The notes below the pieces were generated by a model. That model ran no database searches, was not told where the DNA came from, and worked only from the letters and a program-made list of their open reading frames with translations. Below are positions 16,950 to 26,326 of a DNA stretch of 64,000 nucleotides, one piece after another. The DNA is taken from NCBI RefSeq assembly GCF_009931115.1, contig NZ_CP047491.1:2369501-2433500 (forward strand), given 5' to 3'. The DNA is from Microbulbifer hydrolyticus (GTDB lineage Bacteria > Pseudomonadota > Gammaproteobacteria > Pseudomonadales > Cellvibrionaceae). Numbering within the stretch: the stretch's first letter is position 1; every line of letters begins with the position of its first letter. The position numbers were made by a program, and so were the translations under genes.

Positions 16950-18391
16950 TAACGCTCTCCTCCTTCGGGCAGGCGCTCCCCGCCTGCGTTCAGGATACCC
17001 AGCTCAAAATCACTGTGCGGTTGTCGTTCGGAATTGTCGCGGTCATACATCAACACCCCGTCAACGAACACCTTGTCGGCCTTCGAGTAGACACTGAAAG
17101 GATTGCCAGACCAGACCACAACATCCGCCATCTTGCCTTTTTCCAGGCTGCCGGTGACCTCATCGATACCGAGTGCGCGGGCCGGGTTCAGAGTCATCCA
17201 GGTCACTGCGTGGCGAGGCTCAATATGGAACCCGGCGCGCTGCCCGGCCACCATCGCCTTGGCGGTTTCTTCATTGAGGTGCTGGATGCCGATGGCCGAG
17301 TCCGAGTGAATCATCGCACAGGCCTTGGCCTGGTCGACGATGGCGATATTCGCCTCGGTCATATCAAATGCCTCGTGTTTGAACCCCCACCAGTCGGCCC
17401 ACATGGCTGCGCATACATTGTTCTCTGCCAACAGGTCGGCGACCTTGTAGGCCTCAACCGCGTGGTGGAAGGTAGAAATCTGAAAACCAAACTCTTTGGC
17501 AATGTCCATCATGATGGCCATTTCCTCACCGCGATAGCAGTGGTTATGCACCAGGATATCGCCGTTCAGTACGCCGGCGAGAGTCTCCATCTGCAGATCC
17601 CGTTCCGGTTCTTCACCACCGTTCTGGTGATAGTCGTCCCACTTGTCGCGGTAGGCGGCAGCGGCGATCCACGCCTGCCGGTATCCGGCCACGTTCCCCA
17701 TTCGCGTGGATGGGAGGCTGCCCTTGCCACCGTAGACCCGCTTGGGGTTCTCCCCGCAGGCCATCTTCAATCCGTAGGGCGCGCCGGGAAATTTCATATC
17801 CTGCACGCTGCGACCGGGCACATTCTTTAGGGTTACACCCCGGCCACCGAACAGGTTCGCGGAGCCGGGAAGAATCTGCAGTGTGGTGACGCCACCGGCC
17901 AGGGCCAGAGCAAATTGCGGGTCCTGTGTCCACACCGAATGCTCTGCCCACACCTGCGCGGTATTGGGCGAGGTCATCTCGTTACCGTCCTGGGAGGATT
18001 CGATGGATGGCGCGGGGTAGTCTCCCAAGTGGGAGTGCACGTCGATAATTCCCGGGGTCACCCACTTGCCGGCCCCTTCAACCACCATGCCCTTTTTCGG
18101 TGCTTTCAGTTCCTCGCCAATGGCTGAGATCTTTCCGTCTTTCAGCAGCACATCGGTGTTCATCAACTGCTCACCGGTACCGGTCAACACAGTGGCTCCG
18201 CGAATCAGTACGGGGGCGGCTTCGTCCGCGGCGTAGGTAGAGGGGAAAGCGTCCAGACGGGCAAAATCCGCTCCTTCTGATTTCCCTTGTTCATCCCCGC
18301 CACACGCACTGAGCGTTGCGGCCACGACCGCACCGCAGGCCACCGCCAACAGGCGCTGCACCACCTTGGTTGATTCCAGACTTGGCCGCAT
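16949..18391 (-). CDS. Amidohydrolase family lipoprotein, metal site intact
   Basis: A 480-residue exported amidohydrolase. The lipobox TLSACGG puts it on the periplasmic side of a membrane. Metal-ligand motifs are all visible: VTPGIIDVHSHLG (HxH), ILVHNHCYRG, STFHHAVEAYK and the aspartate in AMIHSDSAIG. It belongs to the imidazolonepropionase-like/dipeptidase-like amidohydrolases; the substrate is not predictable. The start is set at the ATG with GGAGG upstream, because a 45-residue upstream extension would bury the signal peptide. It precedes and overlaps the degenerate paralogue. Confidence 0.88.
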   Translation of the reverse strand: MRPSLESTKVVQRLLAVACGAVVAATLSACGGDEQGKSEGADFARLDAFPSTYAADEAAPVLIRGATVLTGTGEQLMNTDVLLKDGKISAIGEELKAPKKGMVVEGAGKWVTPGIIDVHSHLGDYPAPSIESSQDGNEMTSPNTAQVWAEHSVWTQDPQFALALAGGVTTLQILPGSANLFGGRGVTLKNVPGRSVQDMKFPGAPYGLKMACGENPKRVYGGKGSLPSTRMGNVAGYRQAWIAAAAYRDKWDDYHQNGGEEPERDLQMETLAGVLNGDILVHNHCYRGEEMAIMMDIAKEFGFQISTFHHAVEAYKVADLLAENNVCAAMWADWWGFKHEAFDMTEANIAIVDQAKACAMIHSDSAIGIQHLNEETAKAMVAGQRAGFHIEPRHAVTWMTLNPARALGIDEVTGSLEKGKMADVVVWSGNPFSVYSKADKVFVDGVLMYDRDNSERQPHSDFELGILNAGGERLPEGGER

Positions 18392-18620
18392 TGCCCCTCC
18401 TACCGGTTTTACTGTTATTAGGAAATTCTTCTGCACAAACATGCCCCATGCTATCAGTAATTCAGGAATCCGCCAGCACCGAGCCAAACGGCACCACGAC
18501 GCGACTCGCGCCTCTGATTCACACACCAGAGACAGAAAGCGGTAGCCATTAGTGGCTGGCTAGACAATTGCAATTAGCCATGTTGCAATCAGGTTTCTCC
18601 ACGATATCCAGGATGGACGA

Positions 18621-20273
18621 ATGGAAAGGCCGATAAAGCCAGGCATGACAGGCCCTGCTGCGAGCGTTGGACAGACAGACTCCCGGCGAGATTCCAGCGA
18701 GGTTTACGAGGCTCTCCGCAAAAGCGAAGAGCGTTATAGAGAGCTGGTCGAACACGCCAATTCCATTATCCTGCGGTGGGATAAGAGCGGCTATATCACT
18801 TTCTTTAACGAATACGCCCAGAACTTCTTTGGATATTCCGAAGAGGAAATTATCGGCAAGCATGTGATAGGGACCATTGTCCCCGAGAGTGAAAGCACCG
18901 GCCGTGACCTCCGCCCCCTGATGGACCATATCTGCAACCATCCCGAAGAACACCGCTACAACGTCAACGAAAACATCACCAAAGACGGTACCCGGGTCTG
19001 GATCGCCTGGACCAACAAGATCCTGACCAGTGACGACGGTGAAGCCATCGGCGTACTCAGTATCGGCAGCGACATCACCAAACAGCGGCTGCTGGAAGAA
19101 GAGCTGCGCCAGGCGCAAAAAATGCAGGCTATCGGCGAGCTGGCCGGAGGTATCGCCCACGACTTCAACAACATGGTGCACGGTATCGCCGGCTTTGCCG
19201 AAGTGATTCACCAGATGACCATTGATGCCAAAATTGCACAATACGCCAGCCAGATTCTCACCACGGCGCACCACGCCGCCGAGCTGACCAAACAGCTGCT
19301 CACCTTTGCACGCAAGGGCTCCTACCAGTTACACGACTGCAATACCCACGACATCGTGCGCGATGTCTGCGCCATGCTCGAGCGCACCATTGATCGCCGG
19401 ATCGTTATTCGGCAACAGTTGGGCGCGGATCGCCCGCACGTAAAAGGAGACTCGGCGCAACTGAAAAGTGCCCTGCTCAACCTGGGTATCAATGCCAAGG
19501 ATGCGATGCCCGCAGGGGGCTCGCTGGAATTCAAAACCCGTAATATCACGGTTGAAGAGCCGATCGCAATTTCAGATTTCCAGCTGGAGCCGGGGCAGTA
19601 CTTGCAGATCAATGTCAGTGACAGCGGCATGGGCATGGGCATGACAGAAGATATCCGCCAGCGGATTTTCGAGCCTTTTTTTACCACCAAAGCCAGTGGC
19701 CGTGGCGCGGGACTCGGGTTGGCGGCCGTGTACGGTACCACCCACATGCACAAAGGAGCCATCCAGTGCCGTTCCGAATGCGGCAAAGGCAGCTGCTTCG
19801 AACTGTATCTGCCCATCATCAAAGACTGCCGCAAACACCTTGAAATCAAGGCCAAACCCGTGCCACCTGAACGTTCCATTCGCATAATGGTGGTGGACGA
19901 CGAAGCCATCGTCCGCAGTTACTCAAAAACCCTGTTTGAAATGCATGGCCACCGTGTCGAGACCTTCGCCACCGCCGCAGAAGCGATCGAGTATTACCGG
20001 CTGAGTTACGCGGATATCGACCTGGTTCTGCTGGACATGATCATGCCGCACATGGATGGACAGCAGCTGTTTACAGAGCTGAAAAGAATCAACCCGGACA
20101 TCAAGGCGATGCTGGCTACCGGGTACAGTGTGGAGAGCAAGGTAAAGGAGATTGTGGCGGATGGGATTCTCGATTGCCTGAGGAAGCCATTCACCTATGA
20201 TCAGCTACAGAAAAAGATTGCCCACATGCTGTCAGAGGGACACCTGCCGCTGGAACCCGTGGAACAGTGGTGA
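18621..20273 (+). CDS. PAS-domain hybrid histidine kinase with C-terminal receiver
   Basis: A 550-residue soluble sensor kinase. Order of domains: PAS with PAC (about 35-155; YRELVEHANSIILRWDKSGYITFFNEYAQNFFGYSEEEIIGK), a dimerisation/phosphoacceptor helix with H in GELAGGIAHDFNNMVHGIAGF (about 178), HATPase with NLGINAKDAMPAGG and GLGLAAVYG, and a receiver with phospho-Asp in LVLLDMIMPHMDG (about 471) and the K of LRKPF. No transmembrane segment is seen, so it probably senses an internal signal. No separate response regulator is adjacent. It resembles NtrB-like hybrid kinases. Confidence 0.9.
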   Translation: MERPIKPGMTGPAASVGQTDSRRDSSEVYEALRKSEERYRELVEHANSIILRWDKSGYITFFNEYAQNFFGYSEEEIIGKHVIGTIVPESESTGRDLRPLMDHICNHPEEHRYNVNENITKDGTRVWIAWTNKILTSDDGEAIGVLSIGSDITKQRLLEEELRQAQKMQAIGELAGGIAHDFNNMVHGIAGFAEVIHQMTIDAKIAQYASQILTTAHHAAELTKQLLTFARKGSYQLHDCNTHDIVRDVCAMLERTIDRRIVIRQQLGADRPHVKGDSAQLKSALLNLGINAKDAMPAGGSLEFKTRNITVEEPIAISDFQLEPGQYLQINVSDSGMGMGMTEDIRQRIFEPFFTTKASGRGAGLGLAAVYGTTHMHKGAIQCRSECGKGSCFELYLPIIKDCRKHLEIKAKPVPPERSIRIMVVDDEAIVRSYSKTLFEMHGHRVETFATAAEAIEYYRLSYADIDLVLLDMIMPHMDGQQLFTELKRINPDIKAMLATGYSVESKVKEIVADGILDCLRKPFTYDQLQKKIAHMLSEGHLPLEPVEQW

Positions 20274-20286
20274 GGAGATTATGCGG

Positions 20287-20613
20287 TCAGTAATGCAGGA
20301 TCTTGATGATGCGCTCCCCATTGTCACACTCGCCCACCACTTCCGGCTCTGAAATTTTGGATCCCAACTGGATGACCTTGTTAGACGGGTAGGAAACAAA
20401 GCAGGCGTAATTGAAATTCACCGCCCAATTGCAGCGGATCAGACCGTCATCTTCCTCATAGAAGCGTTCCTGGCAGAAGCTCAGGTATGGGCTCTGCCCC
20501 CCACCCAGTTGCGTCTGGCCGGCATCTTCCGTCTGCGCGCCAGCAGTCACCACAATCAGGCTTAACAGGCTCGCGAGGGTAAGATTTCCAGGATTTAAGC
20601 GACAGCGATTCAT
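20287..20613 (-). CDS. Small secreted cysteine-containing protein, unknown function
   Basis: A 108-residue protein with an N-terminal signal peptide (LTLASLLSLIVVTAGAQ). The mature part of about 80 residues holds four cysteines (FCQERF, IRCNWA, YACFVS, GECDNG) that could form two disulfides in the periplasm. I do not recognise a family. It ends 13 bp from the convergent kinase gene. Both flanking genes are well defined, and the signal peptide supports it being real. Confidence 0.6.
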   Translation of the reverse strand: MNRCRLNPGNLTLASLLSLIVVTAGAQTEDAGQTQLGGGQSPYLSFCQERFYEEDDGLIRCNWAVNFNYACFVSYPSNKVIQLGSKISEPEVVGECDNGERIIKILHY

Positions 20614-20775
20614 CTAAACACCTGCTCTACGCCGAAATAGTGCCCATTACTCTTTAGAGCCTAGCAGCTGCGGCGCCCCTTTCCTCCTAAAGTTTGACCA
20701 GCCAGTATCCTTCCCCGCTGTTATCATACCCGGCCTACACTAGACGCCACCGATGTACGGAACCCGTTACCCGCC

Positions 20776-21153
20776 ATGTCCGAACCCTGCTACTGCTGCT
20801 CTGGCAAACCCTTCCCGCAGTGCTGCGAGATCTACCTCACCGGCAAAGCCTACCCGAATACCGCAGAAAGCCTGATGCGCAGCCGCTACAGCGCCTACGT
20901 CACCGGCAACCTGCCCTACTTGCGCAAGAGCTGGCACCCGGACACCTGTCCCGAGCTGAGCGCAGAAGACCTGCAAACCCGGTGGAGCAGGCTCGAGATC
21001 GTCAAGAGCAAACAGGGACTGAAGAAATCCATCGTTGAGTTCCGGGCCTGGTTTATCGATGAGGGCGAAGAGCGCCCGCTGCACGAAATTTCGCTGTTCA
21101 AGCTGAACAGGAAGCGATGGGTGTATGTGGAGCCACTGAGCGATTGGCCATGA
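20776..21153 (+). CDS. YchJ family SEC-C/NTF2-like protein
   Basis: A 125-residue protein with an N-terminal cysteine motif (CYCCSGKPFPQCC) followed by AESLMRSRYSAYVTGNLPYLRKSWHP, the conserved block of the YchJ (UPF0225) family. An NTF2-like domain follows. It probably binds zinc through the cysteine motif. The function is unknown. Its stop overlaps the start of the pseudouridine synthase gene (ATGA). Confidence 0.9.
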   Translation: MSEPCYCCSGKPFPQCCEIYLTGKAYPNTAESLMRSRYSAYVTGNLPYLRKSWHPDTCPELSAEDLQTRWSRLEIVKSKQGLKKSIVEFRAWFIDEGEERPLHEISLFKLNRKRWVYVEPLSDWP

Positions 21154-21911
21154 ACCAGGCCACAGGCACCCCTGAGCCGGAAATCCTGTTTGAAGATGAG
21201 CACCTGCTGGCCGCCTACAAGCCTGAAGGCTGGCTGGTGCACCGCTCGGACATCGACCGCCACGAGGACAGAATCCTGCTGCAATACCTGCGAGACCTGG
21301 CCGGCGCGCGGCTGTACCCGGTACACCGCCTCGACAAGCCCACCTCAGGTGTCATCGTGTTCGGGAAAAACAGCGAGGCCGCGGCGGGCCTGCAGGCACA
21401 ACTGGACAGCGAGGCATCGGTCAAGCAGTACCTCGCCATCTGCCGTGGCTACTGCCCGGAACAGGGGGTGATCGACCACCCCCTTCCCCCCGTCGCAGAC
21501 TTCAAGCACCAGCGCAAGCGGCCAAAGAGCGAACTGCCCAGGCAGGAAGCCGTCACCCTGTTTCAGCGCCTGGGTACCGTCGAACTCCCTTTTGCGGTGG
21601 ACCGCTATCCCGTCAGCCGCTACTCCCTGGTGCAAGTGCAATTGAAGACCGGGCGCCGCCACCAGATCCGGCGCCACTTCAAACATATCTCTCACCCGCT
21701 GATCGGCTGCCCCAAATACGGCAAGTCCACCCACAACCGTTTTTTTGCCGAGCACTTCGGCTGTGCCCGCTTGATGTTGCACGCGCACCGGCTGCAACTG
21801 GCACATCCGGTGGGCGGTGAAACGTTAATCTTCGAATCGGCACCCAGAGGGTGTATGGGGGCCATCATCCAGGATCTCGGCTGGGCGCTTTCGCTCGAGC
21901 CCAACCACTGA
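21150..21911 (+). CDS. truC: RNA pseudouridine synthase, RluA/TruC family
   Basis: A 253-residue pseudouridine synthase. The catalytic aspartate lies in HRLDKPTSGVIVFGK (about residue 63), with RRHQIRRHFKHISHPLIGCPKYGKSTHNR downstream, as in TruC, which modifies U65 of certain tRNAs. The N terminus (ILFEDEHLLAAYKPEGWLVHRS) and overall size fit TruC rather than longer RluC/D enzymes with an S4 domain. The start at 21150 overlaps the YchJ stop by four bases; translational coupling explains the lack of a clear ribosome site. Confidence 0.85.
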   Translation: MNQATGTPEPEILFEDEHLLAAYKPEGWLVHRSDIDRHEDRILLQYLRDLAGARLYPVHRLDKPTSGVIVFGKNSEAAAGLQAQLDSEASVKQYLAICRGYCPEQGVIDHPLPPVADFKHQRKRPKSELPRQEAVTLFQRLGTVELPFAVDRYPVSRYSLVQVQLKTGRRHQIRRHFKHISHPLIGCPKYGKSTHNRFFAEHFGCARLMLHAHRLQLAHPVGGETLIFESAPRGCMGAIIQDLGWALSLEPNH

Positions 21912-22097
21912 TCCCGATTGCTACAGCCCGCCAGCCCGCCGCGGCGTTCTTTTTTCCGCCATTATTATCGACTTTCACGTGCAAAATCCCGCCAGTGGCG
22001 TAATGTGAAAACAAGAGCAATCAATAATCTCGATTTACCTATAACAGCTGTACGGCAAAGATTGCACTTCATGCTGGCAGCATTGCTTGAGGATTGC

Positions 22098-23480
22098 ATG
22101 TCTACAGATCTCATCGATGCCATTGACGCACTCGTCTCACCCACCGGGCAGTTCGATATCCTGTCCAAATATGAAATCAATAAACTCGCCCGTCACAGCC
22201 ATGGCCCGCACTACCAGATTTTCCGCAATTGCGCCCTGGCGGTACTGAACTGCGGGAATTACATGGACGATGGCAAAGAGCTACTGGAAAAGTACCCCGA
22301 TTTCGATATCTCCGTCGTCCCCACCGAGCGCAGTGTCAAACTGGAAGTTAAAAACGCCCCCGCCACCGCCTTTGTCGATGGCAAGATGATTCGTGGCATC
22401 GCCGAGCACCTGTTTGCCGTGCTGCGTGACATCATCTACGTCAACAGCGAAATCACCGGCGACCCGCGCTACGACCTGGTATCCGCACAGGGAGTCACCG
22501 ACGCGGTATTCCACATCCTGCGCAACGCCGGCACCTTTGACGGCTCCCGGGTACCGCGGCTGGTGGTGTGCTGGGGCGGGCACTCCATTTCTTCAGAGGA
22601 ATACGACTACACCAAACAGGTGGGTTACGAACTGGCCCTGCGTCACCTCGACATCTGCACCGGCTGTGGCCCCGGCGCCATGAAAGGGCCAATGAAGGGC
22701 GCCACCATCGGCCACGCCAAACAGCGCGACCGTCACGGGCAATATCTGGGAATTACCGAGCCGGGTATTATCGCCGCGGAAGCGCCCAACCCGATCGTCA
22801 ATGAACTGGTGATCATGCCGGATATCGAGAAGCGCCTGGAAGCCTTTGTACGCACCGGACATGGCATCATCGTATTCCCCGGTGGCGCCGGTACCGCTGA
22901 GGAGATTCTCTACCTACTGGGAATCCTCCTGCACGAAGACAACAAGGACCAGCCCTTCCCGGTCATTTTTACCGGGCCAGCCAGCGCCGCCGACTACTTC
23001 ATCCGCATCGACCAGTTTATTACCTCAACACTGGGAGAAGCCGCCAGATCGCGCTACCAGATTATTGTCGACGACCCGCCGGAAGTGGCCCGGAAAATGG
23101 CCCAGGGCATCGAGAGAGTACGGGCCTATCGCAAGGAAAACGGCGACGCTTACTACTACAACTGGCAACTGAAAGTCTCCACCGAGTTCCAGCGGCCCTT
23201 TGCCCCCACCCACGAGAACATGCGCGCCCTCGCCCTGCATAAAAATCAGGAGCCCTACCTGCTCGCCGCCAACCTTCGCCGTGCATTCTCGGGGATTGTG
23301 TCCGGAAATGTGAAGGATGAGGGAATCCGCAACGTGGAAAAGAACGGGCCTTACGAACTCAAGGGCGATCCGGAGCTGATGCGCAGTATGGATACCCTGC
23401 TGTCATCGTTTGTGAACCAGCAGCGGATGAAACTGCCCGGCAAGGTGTACAAACCCTGTTACCGGATTGTCGCAGATTGA
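22098..23480 (+). CDS. ppnN: Nucleotide 5'-monophosphate nucleosidase (LOG family)
   Basis: A 460-residue protein matching PpnN (YgdH) in length and motifs: YQIFRNCALAVLNCGN near the N terminus, VVCWGGHSISSEEYDY, CGPGAMKGPMKGATIGHAKQR and the LOG signature PGGAGTAEEI (about 261). PpnN cleaves purine and pyrimidine nucleotides to base and ribose-5-phosphate and is regulated by (p)ppGpp in E. coli. The ATG with GAGGA five bases upstream is preferred; the frame remains open upstream but without family similarity. Confidence 0.93.
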   Translation: MSTDLIDAIDALVSPTGQFDILSKYEINKLARHSHGPHYQIFRNCALAVLNCGNYMDDGKELLEKYPDFDISVVPTERSVKLEVKNAPATAFVDGKMIRGIAEHLFAVLRDIIYVNSEITGDPRYDLVSAQGVTDAVFHILRNAGTFDGSRVPRLVVCWGGHSISSEEYDYTKQVGYELALRHLDICTGCGPGAMKGPMKGATIGHAKQRDRHGQYLGITEPGIIAAEAPNPIVNELVIMPDIEKRLEAFVRTGHGIIVFPGGAGTAEEILYLLGILLHEDNKDQPFPVIFTGPASAADYFIRIDQFITSTLGEAARSRYQIIVDDPPEVARKMAQGIERVRAYRKENGDAYYYNWQLKVSTEFQRPFAPTHENMRALALHKNQEPYLLAANLRRAFSGIVSGNVKDEGIRNVEKNGPYELKGDPELMRSMDTLLSSFVNQQRMKLPGKVYKPCYRIVAD

Positions 23481-23538
23481 TGTGAGCAGGCTGTTTCCAC
23501 GCCTTCGCAGGAACAGTCTGGTCTGCTAGCTCCCGCCC

Positions 23539-23574
23539 GTTTCCGTTTCCGTTTCCGTTTCCGTTTCCGTTTCC
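23539..23574 (+). repeat. Six perfect copies of the hexanucleotide GTTTCC
   Basis: Six uninterrupted GTTTCC units lie in the 178-bp gap between ppnN and the arylsulfatase gene, 85 bp before the sulfatase start. This simple repeat is prone to slippage. It is not inside a gene on either strand that I trust. Confidence 0.95.
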
Positions 23575-23658
23575 GGCAGGAAAAACCCCGCCCATTCGTG
23601 GCCTTAGACAATATCACCATCAATACTGTTTGAGTTCTCGGAATCAGCAGATTGCCAG

Positions 23659-26250
23659 GTGACTCCTATGCCCCCGATGTTGTGGCGCAGCGCAACCGCA
23701 GCGCTCGCTAGTTTTTTTGTTCTCGCCAATAGCTCTCTAACGGTAGCCCAGAAGGCATCCGACGAATCCGGATCCCCGAGTGCAACCACCACCATCAGCG
23801 GGGAGCAACTTCCTCCACCACCACCGAAGTTCGGCGGCGTCATCAAGGAGGACGCCCTCAAGTCCACCCCCTGGTGGCCACCACGGGTGGTGCCACCAAA
23901 AGAGGCGCCCAACATCCTGTTGATCATGACCGACGACGCCGGCTTTGGCGTCCCCAGTACCTTTGGCGGCGTGATTCCAACGCCGACCATGGATCAGATC
24001 GCCGAGAGCGGATTACGCTACAACCGGATAATGTCTACAGCGCTGTGCTCACCGACTCGTGCCGCACTCATTACCGGGCGCAATCACCACTCTGTGGGCT
24101 TTGGCGTGATTGCAGAGCAGGCAACAGGCTTCCCGGGCTACGACAGCATCATCGGCACAGACAATGCGACCATCGGGCGCATCTTGCGCGACAACGGATA
24201 CGCAACCAGCTGGTTTGGTAAAAATCACAATACACCGACCTATCAGGCCAGTCAGGCCGGGCCTTTCACGCAGTGGCCCACCGGCATGGGATTTGATTAC
24301 TTTTACGGTTTTGTTGGTGGCGATGCCAATCAGTGGGGACCGAACCTGTTCCGGAACACAACACAGATTTATCCCTGGATAGGTCATGAGGGCAGCCTGA
24401 AGATGGATCGATCAGATCCCAATGCGGAAATCTGGCCAGTGACCGGCGAAGAACCCACCTGGAATTTGATCACCGCGATGGCGGACGACGCCATCGACTG
24501 GATGACCCGGATTCACCAGACCGACCCCAACCAGCCGATCTTCCTTCACTACGTACCCGGCGCCTCGCATGCCCCCCATCATCCGAAAAAGGAATGGGTG
24601 GACAAGATTCACGCGATGCACCTGTTCGACGATGGCTACGAGAAGCTGCGCGAGCGCATCTTCGCGAACCAGAAGAAACTCGGCATCATTCCAAAAGACC
24701 TGGAGCTGACGCCATGGCCCAAGGACATTCTCAAGCCCTGGGACGAGCTTACCGAAAAAGAGAAGAAGCTGTTTATCCGCCAGGTGGAGGTATTCGCCGC
24801 CTATGTAGCCTACAACGATCATGAGATCGGCCGGGTAATCCAGGCGTTTAAGGATCTGGGCAAGCTCGACAATACCGTCGTCATCTATATCAATGGTGAC
24901 AATGGCACCAGCGCCGAGGGCGGGCCGGAGGGGACCTTCAATGAGGTCGCGTTCTTTAACGACGTCACACCATCTGTGGACGTGCAGATGAAGTACTACG
25001 AGGCCTGGGGCACTGAGTTTGCGTACAACCACATGTCCGCGGGATGGTCCTGGGCTTTCGACACCCCGTTTGACTGGTTCAAGCAGAACGCCTCCCGGCT
25101 GGGCGGCGTCAACCAGAACATGGTGGTTTCCTGGCCAAAGGGCATAAAGGACACAGGCAGTTTGCGTGAGCAGTTTATGCACGTCATCGACGTCACACCC
25201 ACACTGCTGGAAATTACCGGCATTCCGGCCCCCGAGGTTGTGGATGGCATCAAGCAGAAACCCATCGAGGGTACCAGCTTCGCCTATACGTTCGACGCGA
25301 AAAATGCCAAGGCTCCCTCTCGACACAAGACCCAGTACTTCGAAATGATGGGCCAATGGGCGCTCTATCACGATGGCTGGCTGCTAAGCACCAGGGTCAA
25401 TCGCGCGCCCTGGCAAGCCTTCGAGGCGGCAAACGCAGATCCGTTAAACAACCAGGTATTCCAGCTCTATAATTTGGCGGAGAATTTTAACCAGTCCGAG
25501 GACATCGCAGCCAAGCACCCGGACAAGGTCAAGCAGATGCGACAAATGTTTCTTGAGGAGGCCAAAAAATACCAGGTCCTACCGTTGAACGCTTCCGTGG
25601 CAGCCAGGGTTACCGCCCAGCGCCCGAGCCTCACCGCCGGCCGCAATGAGCTGGTGTACACCCGGCCAATGACCGGCACCCCCCAGGGCGATGCACCCTT
25701 CCTGCTCAATACCTCATATACCATTACCGCGGACATCACCGTGCCCGAGGGTGGTGCTGAGGGCATGATTGCCACCTCCGGAGGACGCTTTGCCGGCTGG
25801 GGTTTCTATCTACTGAAGGGGAAACCGGTATTTAACTGGAACCTGCTCAATCTCGACTGGGTCCGCTGGGAGGGCACCGAAGCGCTGAAGCCAGGTCGGC
25901 ATACCGTCGAGTTCGATTTCAAGTACGACGGCCTCGGCCTGGGCACAATCAAGTTCAACAACTTTACCGGTGTCGGCAAGGGTGGCACTGGCACCCTGAA
26001 AGTTGACGGCAAAGTGGTGGCCGAAAAGCGGATGAAAAAAACCATCCCGATCATCCTGCAGTGGGATGAAAGTTTCGATATCGGTTCCGACACCATCACC
26101 GGTGTCGACGACAATGACTACACACCACCATTTCCGTTGACAGCGAAGTTCAATAAACTCACGATCAAGATTGACCGACCACAGCTGTCGCCACAGGATA
26201 TCCAGAAGCTGGAGGCAGGCATGAAAAAAGCGGCGCTGGGCGTCCAGTAG
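23659..26250 (+). CDS. Arylsulfatase (type I, formylglycine-dependent)
   Basis: An 863-residue exported sulfatase. A signal peptide (to about residue 30) and a proline-rich linker precede the catalytic alkaline-phosphatase-fold domain. The metal motif is NILLIMTDDAGFG, and the formylglycine cysteine lies in CSPTRAALITGR (about residue 130). A C-terminal 150-residue beta-rich extension (FAGWGFYLLKGKPVFNWN...) is typical of the large arylsulfatase A-like enzymes of marine and soil bacteria. It hydrolyses sulfate esters and should act in the periplasm. No formylglycine-generating enzyme gene is in the window. It is monocistronic by spacing. Confidence 0.92.
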   Translation: MTPMPPMLWRSATAALASFFVLANSSLTVAQKASDESGSPSATTTISGEQLPPPPPKFGGVIKEDALKSTPWWPPRVVPPKEAPNILLIMTDDAGFGVPSTFGGVIPTPTMDQIAESGLRYNRIMSTALCSPTRAALITGRNHHSVGFGVIAEQATGFPGYDSIIGTDNATIGRILRDNGYATSWFGKNHNTPTYQASQAGPFTQWPTGMGFDYFYGFVGGDANQWGPNLFRNTTQIYPWIGHEGSLKMDRSDPNAEIWPVTGEEPTWNLITAMADDAIDWMTRIHQTDPNQPIFLHYVPGASHAPHHPKKEWVDKIHAMHLFDDGYEKLRERIFANQKKLGIIPKDLELTPWPKDILKPWDELTEKEKKLFIRQVEVFAAYVAYNDHEIGRVIQAFKDLGKLDNTVVIYINGDNGTSAEGGPEGTFNEVAFFNDVTPSVDVQMKYYEAWGTEFAYNHMSAGWSWAFDTPFDWFKQNASRLGGVNQNMVVSWPKGIKDTGSLREQFMHVIDVTPTLLEITGIPAPEVVDGIKQKPIEGTSFAYTFDAKNAKAPSRHKTQYFEMMGQWALYHDGWLLSTRVNRAPWQAFEAANADPLNNQVFQLYNLAENFNQSEDIAAKHPDKVKQMRQMFLEEAKKYQVLPLNASVAARVTAQRPSLTAGRNELVYTRPMTGTPQGDAPFLLNTSYTITADITVPEGGAEGMIATSGGRFAGWGFYLLKGKPVFNWNLLNLDWVRWEGTEALKPGRHTVEFDFKYDGLGLGTIKFNNFTGVGKGGTGTLKVDGKVVAEKRMKKTIPIILQWDESFDIGSDTITGVDDNDYTPPFPLTAKFNKLTIKIDRPQLSPQDIQKLEAGMKKAALGVQ

Positions 26251-26326
26251 TCAATGCCGCATCAATTTGCGGTGACAAATGCGGGCAGCACAAGATAGGC
26301 GAATCCACCTCTCTGATGATCAGTAT

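Noticed and set aside
15835..17830. Plus-strand frames opposite the amidohydrolase pair
   Set aside because: These are shadows of the two minus-strand genes, with no domain or start signal.
23539..23574. CRISPR array
   Set aside because: The units are six bases long with no spacers; it is a simple sequence repeat.
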